From the NCBI RefSeq assembly GCF_000189635.1, contig NW_002476246.1, positions 620,001 to 684,000 of the forward strand: a DNA stretch of 64,000 bases, in the 5' to 3' direction. Below, in pieces: positions 36,194 through 49,698 of the stretch (position 1 is its first letter; each line of letters opens with the position of its first letter). A program made the position numbers and the translations under genes. The notes beneath the pieces were generated by a model. That model searched no databases and was not told the origin of the DNA. It was given only the letters and a program-made list of their open reading frames with translations. The DNA is from Tetrahymena thermophila SB210 (lineage: Eukaryota; Ciliophora; Oligohymenophorea; Hymenostomatida; Tetrahymenidae).

Positions 36194-37444
36194 TCAATTC
36201 ATTGGATTAGGAACGTCGTTTATTGGTTGTTGAGGATAATTATAATTAGGTTGCAAAGGCTGTTGCATATTTTAGTTTAAAATACCTTATTATTGTTACT
36301 AAAGTATTTACTGTTGCTAGTTAATAATTTATGCCTAATTATTCATAATAATTTGTTGATATTATACATTTTACCTTACCATTTCAAATTAATAGACTTC
36401 TGGGTTGACCTTATTTAAATCCATATATACCTTTTTATGTACGCAGTGCTCAAGAAAGGAAACTCTCTAATTTAATAAAATTCTGTATAATAAACTTAAT
36501 CCTACAAGACAGTAGATTATGTATACAGGTACAGAAAGCATGGGATCAAGTTTGACCCCGTCTTGGTAAGCAAGTAAAGTTGTTTTCAAGCCTTGACAAT
36601 TCTAATCTTCACTTTCTGATTGAAAAGTATCTCTGGATTTAGCTTTGTTTCTTGCAAGTTTGATCATATCATCATAGTATCTTGCACTTTGCTAATCTCC
36701 AAAAGAGTAAGTAACGAAACTGTGTATTCTAAAATATTTGGCTTTTTCGAAAAAGACTGTAGAGTCTTCTGTCTCATCTACAGTCTATCCTACTGGATAT
36801 TCAAATGTCTCATTGTAGGTATAAACTGTTTCCTAAGATCTTACGTTTCTCTTTTTTTCACTATCATAATGTGAACGATACTAATAGTGATAAGAAGAAA
36901 CATTAAACTTGAGTTCAAAATTCATCTATTTTATTTCGTTTAAATAATTTTGGAGTTCTCTCACACTCATTTAATTTCTCAAATAACCTACTACTCCATT
37001 TGTACAACACTCTATGATATAAAGGATCAGTGCAATAGATCCATAAATTAACTTATCTTTATCAGCTTCTAATTATTTTAATTTTTATTAGAAATGAATC
37101 CTTGCTTATTTTTTGATCCAAAAATAAAATTTAAACTGAATATTACCTATTCTGCCAGAGAATAAGAAGCAAAAGTAAATGGCCAATATAATCAGTGTAA
37201 TTACACCTAAAATTGGTGTTTCTAAGTGAAAAGAGTTATTCCATTTAGGCTCTAAGAAAACATGACCTTTGACATTATTTTTTTCTCTTTCTGTTAATCT
37301 TCTTTAGAAAGAATTCGATACCTATCCTATAGTTCTTTACTTCTAGAATGATTGAGGATTGAACTCCTCCTGTTGGCATTGTTGTTGTTAGCCTTAGCTA
37401 AACTAATCGCCTCTCTAATTAACTCCTTCTTGATTAAATTACAT
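36194..37444 (-). CDS. TMEM151-like multipass membrane protein
   Basis: Two exons on the minus strand, 37444-37147 and 37068-36194, total 1173 nt (390 residues); the 78-nt intron is phase 1. The N-terminal 60 residues are Gln-rich and disordered. Membrane segments lie at about 77-96 (ILGVITLIILAIYFCFLF), 107-120 (IYGSIALILYIIEC) and 280-297 (PVYIIYCLVGLSLLYRIL). Between the second and third is a soluble domain with blocks KFNVSSYHYQYRSHYD, ETVYTYNETFEYPVGQT, KYFRIHSFVTYSFGD and SARYYDDMIKLARN. The order of two close TMs, an S-Y-H-Y-x-Y-R block and a downstream TM resembles the TMEM151 family as I remember it, but identity is low, so the assignment is tentative. The C-terminus ends in a Gln-rich tract. 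Function in the family is unknown. Confidence 0.75.
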
Positions 37445-39187
37445 ATTTAGTAAGATATTAGATTTTATATGATAGTTCTATCTTTTATTTAATTTTAATT
37501 ATTAAATATGTATTTAAAAATTCTTTTTAATAGCATTCAGTAGAACTGTATTTCAAATTATGTTTGTTTGTTTGTTTTTATATCTTTTCTATTCTTTCCA
37601 GTTTTTTTATTTTTTTTGATCAGGGATATAGTTTATTTATTGATGCCTATAGGTAATTAGTTAGTTTTCTTCTATATTATTAAAGCAAACAAAACAATAA
37701 ACTTAGATAAAACATACACGTAAAAATATTAAAATAAAATCAATTGTATTACCTAAAATCCATCTGATTAGCTAAGAATTATTAAATTTTCTCTTTTATC
37801 ACCTCTTCAATGTTATTTTTTGTAACCAAAAGAATTTACTTTTTGAGAGATGTTTGAGTGTCTGACTATAAGTAAATAAATAAAAAATTAAACAATATAT
37901 CTTAAATTAAAAAAAAATGGTAATCTAAATATTATACTATGAAAGATACTATTTGTCTATCTTTTATATTTTTTATCTTTGGTTTCTTTAATCCTACAAA
38001 ATGAATAATAGTTAACTTAAAATTAAAAAATAATACCAAAATATATCAAATAAGCTGACTTGCTTCTTGATTCAATAACTTCTATGATATAAATGGACAA
38101 CGAAACTGAAAACTAAAAATAGATAAATAATAATAAAATAAATATACTTTAGGTACTCAATCAATAATTAAGGCCTCCTTTAATTAAGATTAATTTCTGA
38201 TAAAAAAAAATTAAATTTTTTGCTAAAGAAATTGTTTATTTTCTAAAAAGCAAAAATATTTATTTTGGAGTAAATATAAGTTTAGTATTTCTTTATTTAA
38301 CAACTTATATAAAATATTATGTATTTTTACTTCTAAATAGATTGAATAAAAATAAGATAAATTTTTTATTTTACTCCAAATTACTTTTTTTTTGTTTTAT
38401 TAAATTTGATTTTAAATTTTCATTCATCTAAGTTTCGATTTTTTGACATTAAAATTATTTTTTATGAATAAATTTGAAGTATAAAGACATGAAATTATTT
38501 TATTATCTGATTCTAGTTAATCAATCACAAAGAAATTTATGTGAAATTTTAATAAAAAGTTTTAAAATAAATTTAAAATCAGTTGTTTAAATCTAAATGG
38601 AAGATAAAATTTATCAAATTAAAATATCTACTATCAAAATCTATCAGAGTATGTATGTATGTGTGTGTGTGTGTGTGAATATATGAAAATAATATTTTAT
38701 TTAAGGAATCATTTATTAAATCTAAAATACCAACAAATTTTTAGCTGTTTGAGTAATAAAATAATTATTACTGAGCTTATTTATTTATTTATTAGATAGC
38801 TAGTTAGTCATAATAATATTTTGGAAAGTTATTTTTTAATCAACATTATTTAAAATATAATTTGAAAATCTTAAATGTAATCAATTTAATTATCAGTAAT
38901 ATTTTTTAAAAATTGTGAAGAATTAATTAATAAAAAAGAAAAAGACTTAATAATTAATATAGGAAGTAGAATAAAATAAATACTTGTGATATCAATCTTA
39001 TTTTATTTAAAAACACTAGTCTATCTATCTACCAATCCATCTAATTATAATTAATAGTTTTGTAAACTTTTACTGAATGCCATATCTATTATTCGTTTTA
39101 AATTTTTGATATAATCAATTTACAACTATTCTAGTTCATTATTTTGTTTGACTATTCAATTAATCTTCCATCTTATATTACAAAAGC
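37445..39187. other. divergent intergenic region with a GT repeat
   Basis: Contains both promoters for the TMEM151-like gene (minus) and the LRR gene (plus). A (GTAT)n/(GT)n microsatellite lies at 38649-38678. Otherwise A/T-rich with no coding frame I would support. Confidence 0.6.
38649..38678. repeat. (GTAT)n-(GT)n microsatellite
   Basis: A few GTAT units pass into about nine GT units. A simple repeat. Confidence 0.9.
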
Positions 39188-42100
39188 ATGCTTCAAACAA
39201 TTTATTCTTACAATCAGCTTGAAAAGATTACCGCTTAAGCAAACGAGCTTGAAGCATTAATGATAAATTTTATGTATTAATTTTTGTTAGCATTTTTTTG
39301 CATAATCAACTTAATTTATATATTTAATAGAAAATATCCATTGAAAAGCAAGGAGATCTTAACCCTCTCAGAATAAATTACAAAATTTTCTGTGTTGAAG
39401 GAGCTTTACATAAATTTCTAGTAAATTCCCATTTCTATTTTTAATAAAATTAAAAAATATTTTATGACAATTAAGAGAATGTTTAATAGGTTCAGATGGA
39501 GTTCATAGCTTGATGCATTTTTTAAACGGTATGCCTGGTTTAGAAAATATATCAATAAACCTAATGTAAAATATAATACATACAAGCTAATGCAAGACTA
39601 TTTTTGGCAAAATTTAAAAATTCAAATTAATAGGTTCAACAAAATAAGATAAGAAGGAGTTTAGGAATTAGTGTAAGGTCTGAACAAGTGTGAGAATCTA
39701 AGAAAGCTTATGATCAATATCAGGTTTCATATTTATGATTATATTAATAAAGAAAGCAATAAATAATATTTAAATTATTTAAAATTTTAATGATAATATG
39801 AAGCGATAACTAAATTGGGAGTGAAGGTATTAAGATATTCACATCGAATTTTATTCCATGTAGAAAAATAGAAAACCTTTCAATAAATCTAGAGTAAATT
39901 TTATGAATAAATAAGCTTTGGATACAATACATGTATATATAATATAAATAGGAACAACTAAATCTTGTAATCTAATATAAGTGGATTGACAAAAATATTA
40001 AACGGAATAGAGTAATGCTTAAACCTGCAATCTCTCAACCTCAACTTGGCGTAAACTTTCATTAATTATTTTAGATTTATTTATTTATGATTTATTTTTC
40101 AGTAACAATTAGTTAGCAGAAATCGGAGCGCAATCGATTTCTACCACTTTGTAGAACTGCCCAAACCTTATTTCCTTATCACTTAATTTGTGGTAATTTA
40201 GAATTTAATTTTCTTTATTACTTATCAGATATGTAATTAAAAATCAAGAAAAATCTTATCTGAATAACTACCTACTTATCTATCTTAAATAAATAAATAT
40301 TATAATAAGATCATCAAATTGTTTTTCTATGAAAAGGTTTAACAAAATAAAGTCAATAGGTGCTAGACATCTTGCTCAGGGCATTTAGTATTGTTTCAAA
40401 CTTCAAACACTTTTCTTAAATTTAGAGTAATCTTTAGTCAAAAACCATATGAATTAACTATTTAAAAATAATTTAATAATAGATACAATTAGCTTGAAGA
40501 CGAAGGTGTTTTGTAGATATCTGATTCATTTAAAAGTCTTTGTTTTTTAACAAAACTTACTTTACTTTTATGGTAAAAAAATATTTCTTACAAAAATAAA
40601 AAATATTTATTATTAATAATTCTAATAATAAAGACACATTAATATTTTAAATTCAAATAAACTTGAATAAAATTTGTTAATTTATTGATTGTGTTTTAAT
40701 GACTATTTATTGCATATTATAAAAAGGGGTAATTAAATTAAATTCAATGGAATTTCTGTTTTGTCATAGGCGATTTCTAAACTGAAAATACTTAAAAGCC
40801 TCAATCTTGGATTTGAGTAATTTATTTTTATTTTTTTGTTTAACTAAATAAATTTTTTATTAGAGAAAATGAAATTTGTAGAGAAGGTTCAAAACAACTG
40901 TCTTAAGCAATCAAAAAAAACACAGAATTACAATTTCTTTAGCTCAACTTTTGGTAAATTTTAATCTAAAATTCTCATCTTATTAATTATTTGTTATTTT
41001 TTTTATTAGTTTTTAAAAATTTTGCTATCAGTTAGTTATATTTATTCATCATTTTTTATATTTATCTAATTATTAATTTGCTGTATTTAGTATATTTATT
41101 TAAATTATTTCATTCAAAAATGAACTTTTTTCTAGTTATTTAAGATAATTTAAAAAGAATATTCAAGCTAATTTAATGTCTTTTATTTTTAATTTATAGG
41201 TTTAGCACTTTTGATGAGTACAGCTGCCAAGAAATTTCAAAGGGTTTTAAATATTGCTAAAATTTAGTTAGTATTTGCATCAGCTTAAAGTAAAAATAAA
41301 AATATCCTAAGAAATGAATTAGTAAATTTGTTAAAGTAATAATAAGATTAGATAAGAAGGAGTTAAATCTATTGTTGATGGATTAATTGAATGCAAATCT
41401 TTGGATTAGCTGAATTTAAATATAGAGTATAAATTATTTTTATTAATAATAAATTATTTATTTTTTAATCATCTTAGAGGCAATGGAGTAGGAGTTGAAG
41501 GTGTTCTAGAACTTTTAAGGTTATTTTAAAATTTATATAGCCTTAGAGATGTTTGCTTGAATTTAGGGTAACTTTAATCATTCAAATTACTTTTATAATA
41601 ATCAAGCTTATTAACTGAATTAATTAGATTAAACTAAATTGGAGAGTAAGGATGCGCTGTTTTAAGTGAAGCTCTTTAACACTTAAAGTATTTAAAAAAA
41701 TTACAGCTAAAATTATAGTAAAATCATTTTTTTTTAATTACCACCAAACAAGTTAATTATTTTAAGCTTTAATGAAAAAAAAATAAATTTACCTTAAATA
41801 TCAAAAAAAAAAATTAATTCATTTGAAAAATAATTTAAATTCAAAGAAATGTTTTATAAAAAATAGGGGAAATTCAATAAAAGAGACAGGAGTGAAAATA
41901 ATTTAGTTAGGGATTAACAATTTAGAAACTATTTCAATACTAAATTTAAATCTATAGTAATTAATATTTCAGTATTTAAAAACATATTTATTTACTCTTG
42001 TTAGTAATAATGAAATAGGATGTAAAGGGGTTTACAATTTTTGTTAAGGTTTGAAATACAATAATAAGTTAAAATAGCTAAATATAGATCTGAGGTATTT

Positions 42101-42275
42101 AATTACTTACTTACTTGATAAAATTTAATTATTCATAATTAATTCTATTAAATAAAAAATAAAAATATTTTATTTTTATTTAAGGTGGAATTAAATCAGT
42201 TCAGAGTATATCACAAAGGTAAAGCATGTGTTGCGCAAGATAAAAAGATTGGTTATCCTATAGTCATATATTTGA
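39188..42275 (+). CDS. leucine-rich repeat protein built from one-repeat exons
   Basis: Eighteen exons give 1626 nt (541 residues): 39188-39273, 39331-39420, 39476-39565, 39634-39723, 39804-39893, 39952-40050, 40103-40192, 40337-40426, 40483-40572, 40727-40816, 40864-40953, 41200-41289, 41337-41426, 41478-41567, 41628-41717, 41867-41956, 42005-42094, 42185-42275. All internal exons are exactly 90 nt except one of 99 nt, and all 17 introns are phase 2, so each exon encodes one 30-residue LRR (33 in the longer one). The consensus starts after the junction as E-N-x-I-x-x-x-G, then L-x-x-x-L-x-x-C-x-N-L-x-x-L-x-L-N-L, like the RNase-inhibitor/RanGAP class. Examples: IGARHLAQGIQYCFKLQTL, QLAEIGAQSISTTLQNCPNL, IGEQGCAVLSEALQHLKYL. 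No signal peptide, kinase or other domain is seen. Some acceptors (AAG) were chosen because they restore phase. Probably a protein-binding solenoid; partner unknown. Confidence 0.88.
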
Positions 42276-45200
42276 AAAAAATATTTCAAAATTAGATAAA
42301 TATTTAATTTAAAAACCAATGATCAATTGTTTTTTTCTAGTATTTGTTTAAGTTAAACTTAAAAATAAAAAAGCTTTAATTACTAAAAGTTGAGAAAATG
42401 AATTTACTATTAATAATAATAGAAAAATATCTCTTTTTTTAGAATATTGATAATTTAAATAAATATATGTATACGTATGTATGTATATATATAGTGGAAT
42501 ACCTGTTAATTTGCAAAAAAAAATATCTGAGATTTTGCGAATTTTTTCATTTTTTCTTTAAAAGAATAAATTAATGATATAGGTTTTATTTATTTGTTGT
42601 AAATAATAATAGTAATACAATAAATAAATAATTTTTAATTTTATGATATTAATATTTAATTTAATATTTTCTTTTTTTTGATATGAATATAAAAATAAAT
42701 ATCATATAATAATTAGGTAACAATCAGTAATTTCCATATCATCAACCATCATATATTATAAATAATATTTATATTACGCCATAAATTTATATTTAACCCA
42801 ATTTGAATATATAGATAGATCATTGATAATCTAATTAAACATTTTTACAACCAAAAACTCTAAAAATAAGAAGGCAGAAAATACATTTAATTATTTTCAG
42901 ACACCATATAAAGAAATATTATATTATTTTAAGCACATTCAAACTTTTAAGTTCATGCTCATTAACTCCCTAACTCTATAAAATAAATAAACCAACCAAT
43001 GAATTGAGATATTTGTTTAAAAAATATATAATTGTTATTAGATCTTTGATAATCTTATTTAAAATTCTTTCAACAAAAAACTCCAAAATAAGAAGGCATA
43101 CATTAAATTATTTTCATAAAACAAATCTCATATAATTTTATGCACATTCAAACTATCAAATTCATGTTACTTATTCTCATGCTCTATTAAATAAATAAAT
43201 CAACATATTTGTGTATAGAATTTTATTATGATTGATATTTACTTATTATTTATTTAAAAGAAATAAATTTTTTTATGGGTCAATGATAGTTTAATAAAAA
43301 TATAAATTTTTGGAGAATTGCAATTAATAGAAATTAAATTTTATTGTCTAATTGTAGATTTATTTCTATTTTCATATCTTGCTTCTAACTAACTAACTTA
43401 ATTAAGTAAAGTTTTAATTTTTTCAGCCAGCAATAACCATCTAGCTGAATATTACTTATTATCCTTTATGGATAAATTATTGGTTCCAAATATAAAGTGT
43501 AAGTTTTATTTTTAAATGAGGCATTCGTTATTATTTTATACACATAAACTTTATTGATATCATATCTGAATATTTAAGAAGAGATTTTATTTCAAATAAA
43601 AATTGAATAAAATATTTTTGATTATTTCAATCAAGCTGTAAATTAGCAAAGTAATTTCTAAAATATTAAAAATAGAAAAATTGATCATTGAGAGAAAAAT
43701 AAGAAATTAAATTAAGTATTATTCAAAATACAGCTAGTTTTTAAGATTAATTAATTAATTAGTGGATAAAAACTTTTGAGTATGATTTAATAATTTTTTT
43801 CCTTAATAGATTAAATAATTTTCTTTTATATTTACTTCTGAAGGGGCTTTAATCATTCAATAAATTTATAAAATCAAAAAAGTATATTTATTAATCTTAA
43901 TTAAATGTGTCTTTTATCTTAAAAACCTAATGTCACTTGCTATTCAATAGCAAAAAATTGAAGCTAATTTATTTCAAGCATGAAAATTTGTTTTATTTTT
44001 AATTTACTTTTCAGCATTTCTTTTTTACATATTTATGATTAATAATTCGAATATTGATTCATTTAAATTTAAAGTAAAAATAAGATTTTATATTATTCTC
44101 TTCAATTATACTTTAAATAAATCAGGCATACTTAGTTAGGTAAAAACTTATGAAATAAACTATAATATTAGAATAACTATTTATAGCATTCAATAAATCT
44201 AGTTTTCCTATTCTTAATTAATTTACACCGGCTTATTTAGTTTTACTGCAGAAATACAAATTAAATCAAGAGAATGTGTGGTGTTTAATGTGTTTGTTCA
44301 ATTTATATTAAATTTCTCCTTCATGTAATAAAAGTAAAATCTCTATAAAGCACAATCTAAAATAAATTATAAAAATAATGACTATTTTTTGTTTAAATTA
44401 GATTTATCTAGCATGGGCTATCCATTTCCAATTTATTCTTCATATTCTATTAAGCTTAAATATTTACTTTCATTTTATTTTAAAATGAGGAAATATTCGT
44501 AAATTCGTACTTTAATATCAAAACTAGTCTTTTTAGTTTACTAAAAACAATGATTGAAACAAAAGATTATTATTACTCCGTAATCTATCAAGAGAAAAAA
44601 ATTAATTTGGCTTTTTTCTTCTTTTTATTAGTAATTTGAAGCTTTTGATATGATTACAACATATTTATATTACCGATGAAATTTAATAATATTTCTATTA
44701 TGAATCTCAAAATACTATTTGAGTGAATAAATGGTTAAAAGGTTATTTATAAATAAAAAAAGTTAAGCTGAACATATAAATTTATCTTCTACTCATTTTA
44801 TTTCACTTTTATATATTTATTTAAATATTGAAAACACACTACTGTATTTTTGATATAAATTTTAATTTTGTATTTTTTTACCTTGGATTATTTACAATAA
44901 ATGTGTGACAATAAATTAATTAATTTTGATTGTCAAAATAATTTATTGTAAACACAAATTATGAGGCTGTCTATTTCTTAGATTATTACAAAAACTTTGA
45001 GATAAGCAAGCTAGATGTGCTTAAAATATGTAGCGCAAAATAAGAATAATTGAAATAAATATGAAAAATAGAATTAATTAGTTTGAAAAATAATTTTAGA
45101 ATATTTATAAAGCATTCAAAATATTTTATAGGTTACAACTAATTATATGACTGGGGTGTAAGAAATGTTTGGATTGATGATTTAATTTTGTATTAATTGA

Positions 45201-45724
45201 TTGATTTGATTAATTTACTTTTCTCAAACCAGAAAAAAAAAAAAATTATGGATAAGATTTGTTTTGGTTGATAAACAGGATTTTTGAAATAAATTAATCT
45301 AAACTAGTCATATTAATCTTCTTATTATCTCCAAAGATTTATTTACTTTAACAAAAAATAAGATTAATTTTGTCTTAATCAGATTAGATAAGAGGAAATA
45401 GGAAATTAATTGTTAGACTTTATCAATCTCAATTTATAATAAAAATCAACAATGGATATCTGCTTTTTTCATTTTTTTTAATGGATTTTAAAAATATTTA
45501 TCAAAAGTTTAACTTTCTCTAATTGTGATTTCCTTTATGCTACTTTTATTAATTATTCCTACATTGGGTTATCTAAAAAAAATAAACATAAATCCTTCAA
45601 ATGACAAGTTTTCCTAATTTCCCTAATCCTTTATCTCATTTTAAATTAGCTCAAATTTACTTCAGGATTCAATATAATAAATATTAAATAAATTAAAAAG
45701 TTAGACTTAAAAAAAGAAAAGAAG
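42276..45724. other. 3.4-kb intergenic region with a local tandem duplication
   Basis: Contains the ~200-bp duplication at 42815-43215. I see no gene. The 60 nt just before the BPI-like gene match the leader of its second copy at 54873. Confidence 0.55.
42815..43215 (+). repeat. tandem duplication of a ~200-bp non-coding unit
   Basis: Copy one (about 42815-43015) and copy two (about 43039-43215) share in order AGATC-TTGATAATCT, CAAC-AAAAACTC-AAAATA, AAATAAGAAGGCA, TTATTTTCA, GCACATTCAAACT and TTCATG, followed by ACTCT-AT-AAATAAAT. Identity is high but with many substitutions; there is no open frame. Confidence 0.7.
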
Positions 45725-47098
45725 ATGAATAAACAAATCATTGCTCTCTTTATGATTGCTACTTTTGCAATCGCTTAAACTCCTGGTGCTAGAATCCACT
45801 TAACTGCTGGTTTCATGAACAAGGCTAAGGACTGGGCTTTACCCACTCTCATCCCCGGTGGTAAGTTAGACCTTAACGCTCCTGACACTGATGCTTCTGG
45901 TTTCCACTTATCAAATATGCACGGTGAATTAGAAATCCCTCCTGAGACTATCTCTTTCTCTATCACTGAAAATAACTTCGAACTCTCCATTAATGACATG
46001 CACGTTTCTTTCCATTTCGAAGCTAAGTTAAACAAGTTCATTAAGGGTTCTGCTTCCCCCTCTGGTACCTTCTCCACTGATGTTACTGTTAGTTTCGGTA
46101 TCAACGGTGCCGGTCAATTATAAGTTGCCTCTTTCGGTATCCACAACTTCAGAATCGGTCACACCACCGTCGATTTACCCGGATTCGTTAAGGCCATCCT
46201 CAACTTCTTCATTGATCTCCTCTCTAGAATCGTTCAAGGCAAACTTAACGATATGGCCCCTGGTATCTAAAACTAAATTAACGCTATGTTGACTAAGTCT
46301 CCCACTGAAACTGGTTTCGGTAACTTACCCATCGGTTTGGACCTCACCTTCAGCAATGCCATCCAACTTACTTCTGGACAAATGATTGTTGCTTTGAATC
46401 TCTTTGCTTACAACAACCAAAAGCCCAAGGTTAGACCCCCCTTCGAAAACCCCACCCCCTTCCCTGCTGGTCCCGCTGCTCAAGACTTCACTTTCTTCTT
46501 AAGTGAATACACCCTTAACTCCATGTCTTTCGCTGCTTTCGACACTGGTATGATGGCCAAGGACTTCGGTATCGATATCCTCTAAAAGCTCTCCTCTGTT
46601 GAATAACTTAATGGTATGCTCGGTGGTATTGAAGATGTCCTCAAGAGTGCTACCGTTACCGTTAAGGTTCATGCTGGTAACTACCCCTAATTCAACATTG
46701 CTGGTGGTGTCTTCTCCCTCGCTACTGACTTAGTTGCTGAATTGGTTGCTACCTATGCTGACAAGACTATCCCCATCCTTGGATTAAACATTGCTACCAA
46801 CTTTGGTGTCTCTGCTTCCGTTGTCAACAACTCCTTCCTCGGTTTCCACATTGACCACGCTCAATTGACCAAGTTCGACGTTACCCTCTCTACCTTCAAG
46901 ACCATTAACTTAGAATAAGTCACCACTTTAATCAACAACGTTTTGGCTTTCTTCTTACCTGAAATTAACGAAAAGTTCTGCAACGGTCAAATCCCCATGA
47001 ACGGTGCTAACTTCGTCCTTAGCGGTGCTGCCCTCGAATTAGTCGACCACCACATCATGGTCCAAGCTACCCCCTAATTCGGTAACTTCGCCCTCTGA
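45725..47098 (+). CDS. secreted BPI/LBP-like lipid-binding protein, copy 1
   Basis: An intronless frame of 457 residues from ATG 45725 to TGA 47096-47098. A clear signal peptide (MNKQIIALFMIATFAIA) precedes a long beta-rich protein with the alternating hydrophobic pattern and length of the BPI/LBP/CETP tubular lipid-binding family. Family-like features are a GFMNKAKDWALP start, amphipathic strands such as ISFSITENNFELSINDMHVS, a central Pro-rich linker (VRPPFENPTPFPAGPAA) between the two barrel halves, and a second half repeating the strand pattern. Only one cysteine (FCNG) is present, so the disulfide of animal BPI is absent. The codons are strongly biased towards C-ending forms, suggesting abundant expression. 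The gene is duplicated at 54873-56246, including leader and 3' flank. Likely an extracellular or vesicular lipid or endotoxin binder; the ligand is not visible in the sequence. Confidence 0.82.
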
Positions 47099-48073
47099 TA
47101 AACATTTAAAATTAACATAAAATAATAAATATGAATATTTCATATATATTATATATGTGTACTTTATAACAAAACGTGTTAAATTTATAAATAAATAACA
47201 AACTACTATTAAATTCTTTTCAAAGTATTTTAAAAATTAAAAGGAATATTAAATAACCAACCATTTTTTTAAAAAAAAACTCCAAATAAAAAAATATATT
47301 TACAAATCTAAAGTAATCAAAAGATAATAAGCACGTACTAACTATGATACACTGCTTTATTTAAATTTAAAGAAAACATAGATTTTTAGCGAATATTTTT
47401 CTAATTTATCAACAAACAAACAAAAATTATACAATTCATAATAAAATATAAAAATTAAGTATTTAAATTATCAGATTATTATTTTAGGACATAATCCAAA
47501 ATCACGATTATCTCTTAAAATATTTGAATTAAATAAAATAAAGTGTAATATATTTATAAAATCTAATTATATGACATTAATATTATTTGTTTGGAAAGAC
47601 TTTCATATTATATAATCTTTTTGAAAATTAAAATTTCTTATGATATAAATTGATCAAATAGTATTATTAATATAAAGTCACTTTGATATTTAAATTATTT
47701 ATTGATACATGCAAAAATAAACCAAATAATTCCTTAAAAAGAATACCTATTGCTCTAGTGAGAAATTTTAAGATAGTTAATCCTCTTTCTATGATTTGCA
47801 TATAAATTGCTTTTTTTCTTAAAAAAAACTAAAATTATTTAAAATACCTTTACTTACAACATTTCAGCTAACAGTTATAAGACAATCAATGTAAATATTA
47901 AATAAATGATCTTAGTTAATTTCAAAAATTTTTTATTTTTTTGAAAAATAATATTTAAAAATAGATACTCTTGTTTTTATTTAAATATAATCGGAAATAA
48001 ATTTATTTTAGAAAATATTTTTACCATCCTTATATTTCTCTATATTTTAAATTTCAAGTATACAAAAATTTCA

Positions 48074-48215
48074 AACACTACCACCTACGCCCAGATAACT
48101 GACCTGAGGAAACTCCTAACTATTTCCTAGGCTACATCAGATCACTAGCATTATTAAGAAATACATGTTAGTGACTCCCAAGCATATTACTCCTCTCGAT
48201 CGAAGATACACGATT
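48074..48215. ncRNA. candidate structured non-coding RNA, family unknown
   Basis: About 140 nt of clearly higher G+C sits alone in A/T spacer and is not open in a protein-like frame. It holds a 9-bp hairpin, CACTAGCAT pairing with ATGTTAGTG (one G-U) around a 13-nt loop at about 48152-48172 and its flanks, and a smaller GAG-GAAA-CTC hairpin with a GNRA loop near 48106-48115. Strand is undetermined. It does not read as a tRNA, 5S rRNA, U1-U6 snRNA or the Tetrahymena telomerase RNA. RNase P/MRP, SRP and H/ACA remain possible but unproven. Confidence 0.4.
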
Positions 48216-49658
48216 TATAGATGGTAAAAGAATCAACTTTTAAAAATTATTTGATATGATCATTTTAATACTGATAAAGCAGTCTTACTATTTTAACCTT
48301 AAAATAATTTATCAATAGCTGATTATTTTTATTCTAGAAAAAAACAGACATAGTATATTTTTTCTGAGTGATTAGTTACCATAAACATAGATTTATCATT
48401 AAATATAAAGCAACCTTTTTTATTTTCCAAAATTTTCATAAATATATAATATAAATATCAATTAACTAGTAATTTATGTTTTTAATCTATTAGAAAGGAC
48501 AATTTTACTTGCTTTGATTTACATTTTACCTTAAGATTTTATTAGTAATAAAAATATTATTGCTTATAAACACTTTTTTTGCTAAATATTTCTAAAAAAC
48601 TATCAAAAATATTTAAAAAACTTTTTTACCACTCAAAATATGATGTGGGAAATTCCTTGCATAAATTACATTTAAAACCAGTAAAATGATATTCAGGTCT
48701 TGCTTGCATAAATATTTCTTCAACTTAATGTTATTATTATAAATTATAAATAGAAATTGCTTGTTTTACCAATATTTTACAATTTTAATTAATCTATTGG
48801 TTGGCTAAGTAAGTAGATAAATAAATAAATAAAAACTAAATTCATACATAAAAATACAAAATAAAAAAAATATTTATTTTTTATATTTTATGTGGATGAA
48901 ACAAGGTGGATAATTATTATATTTTTAAAATAAATTAAAAATATTTTTACCCAAGAGCATTCAAAATTCTACTGATGATATCATAACATTAAGGCATATA
49001 CAGATGTTTCAAATTTTTATTTATACTAGTTCCTATTTATATGCTAAATTAATGTTGGAGATTTGGAAGATATTATATTAAACAAGATTATCAAAGACGT
49101 ATTTTGTATCTGCAACTAACATCAATTACAGTGTTAGACAGATACTCAATTTAACTAATTTTTTGTTATACTTTTATCAAATAATTTTAATAAATTTCTA
49201 CTTCAGCTTTTACTTTACATTTTATTGCTCATGACAACAAATGAATCATAATCCTCATATTGAGATCTATAATAAGACCTTCTATATTATTTTCAAATGC
49301 AATTATTTAATCAGTTTTAGCTTTTCTTATAGGAATTAAATCTGCTAAACAATTTTTAAAGTAATTGATTGAGCTCTTATAGATTTTACTAATTAAAAAA
49401 TTAAAAATAACTGTATTATTCCAAACTATTTGAATCCAATCAAGTAGAACTTATTTTTTTATTATAAATTGAAGATTGGAAATTCAAAGACCTTTAGAAG
49501 ATACCTTTTTCAGATGAAACCTATTTAAATAGTAGTAAATAATGAATAAAATAGATAAGGAAAAGAGATAATTAAGCATTTAACGTCTAATTAAATAAAA
49601 TAGTATTGATTTAGTAATTTATTAATTAGACCTATTTATTATTTTTGATTTTTTTTTT

Positions 49659-49660
<2 letters not shown>

Positions 49661-49698
<38 letters not shown>
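49661..49698. repeat. (ATCT)n microsatellite
   Basis: About nine consecutive ATCT units preceded by a poly-T run. A simple repeat, complementary in type to the TAGA tract at 671-742. Confidence 0.9.

Noticed and set aside
45775-46104. minus-strand frames antisense to the BPI-like genes
   Set aside because: Shadows of the biased codons of the plus-strand genes; the same applies at 55077-55265, 25345-25665 and 26698-26940.
48074-48215. tRNA, 5S rRNA, telomerase RNA, U1-U6, RNase P or SRP RNA
   Set aside because: No tRNA A/B box pair and no match to remembered 5S, telomerase or snRNA core sequences; P/MRP and SRP could not be shown either way.
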